Positions 13,447-13,468 of a DNA stretch of 13,468 nt are shown piece after piece. The position numbers and the translations under genes are program-made. The stretch comes from JAGOUN01 sp040389005 (GTDB lineage: Bacteria; Pseudomonadota; Gammaproteobacteria; JAGOUN01): NCBI GenBank assembly GCA_040389005.1, contig JAZKAS010000019.1, positions 1 to 13,468 of the forward strand, read 5' to 3'. Within the stretch, counting starts at the first letter, position 1; each line of letters begins with the position of its first letter. Below the pieces are notes generated by a model. The model did no database searches, was not told where the DNA came from, and was given only the letters and a program-made list of their open reading frames with translations.

Positions 13447-13468
13447 ATGGAAAATGTTCACATTGTTG
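13447..13468 (+). CDS. Start of a gene cut by the window edge
   Basis: ATG 13447 follows GGAG (13432-13435) at 11 bases and opens MENVHIV before the edge. A second ATG at 13439, in another frame, opens MSQWKMFTLL but stands only 3 bases from the GGAG. The pattern Met-x-x-Val-x-Ile-Val occurs at the start of thiolases, but seven residues cannot prove this. Confidence 0.35.

Overview
The window looks like a chromosomal segment of a low-GC gammaproteobacterium, most likely from the Legionellales/Coxiella-like host-associated lineages. This is inferred from gene order and protein style, not from any search. The main evidence is a reduced form of the gammaproteobacterial block asd - fimV - truA - (trpF) - accD - (folC) - dedD - cvpA - (purF). 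Here asd, a minimal FimV-like gene, truA, accD, a SPOR gene and cvpA keep their order, while trpF, folC and purF are absent and miaE sits where purF would be expected. Loss of single biosynthetic genes from a conserved block, together with many palindromic repeats between genes, fits genome reduction.

Layout. 1-389: end of an unrecognised small ORF and a two-hairpin repeat. 390-1358 (-): 6-phosphofructokinase. 1445-3114 (+): a secreted SIMPL-like protein translationally coupled to aspartate-semialdehyde dehydrogenase, whose reading frame appears to carry a palindromic repeat. 3116-3650: a self-contained unit of extended -10 promoter, leader hairpin, orphan 110-residue protein and terminator. 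3651-4229: a long non-coding stretch with three full DnaA-box matches, a 30-bp direct repeat and an AT-rich tract; it is an origin-like or DnaA-binding candidate. 4230-4847: a secreted protein broken by a 10-N assembly gap. 4891-8564 (+): FimV-like, truA, accD, SPOR, cvpA, miaE, tightly packed with ATGA or longer overlaps. 8565-8755: two palindromic repeats. 8756-9949 (-): FabV enoyl reductase. 10118-10336 (+): a tiny HTH protein. 10343-10419: a cloverleaf-like repeat. 10418-11932 (-): an outer-membrane-like protein with threefold internal repetition. 11994-13175 (+): alanine racemase. The right edge holds the first codons of another gene.

Functionally, the window covers glycolysis (pfkA), fatty acid synthesis (accD, fabV), peptidoglycan precursors (asd towards diaminopimelate, alr for D-alanine, the SPOR protein at septal wall), and tRNA modification (truA, miaE). 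The most unusual signals are the non-coding ones: a repeat that seems to have entered the asd frame and recurs after fabV, the DnaA-box region far from dnaA, and the three-hairpin element that overlaps a stop codon. No tRNA, rRNA, CRISPR array or transposase gene was seen.
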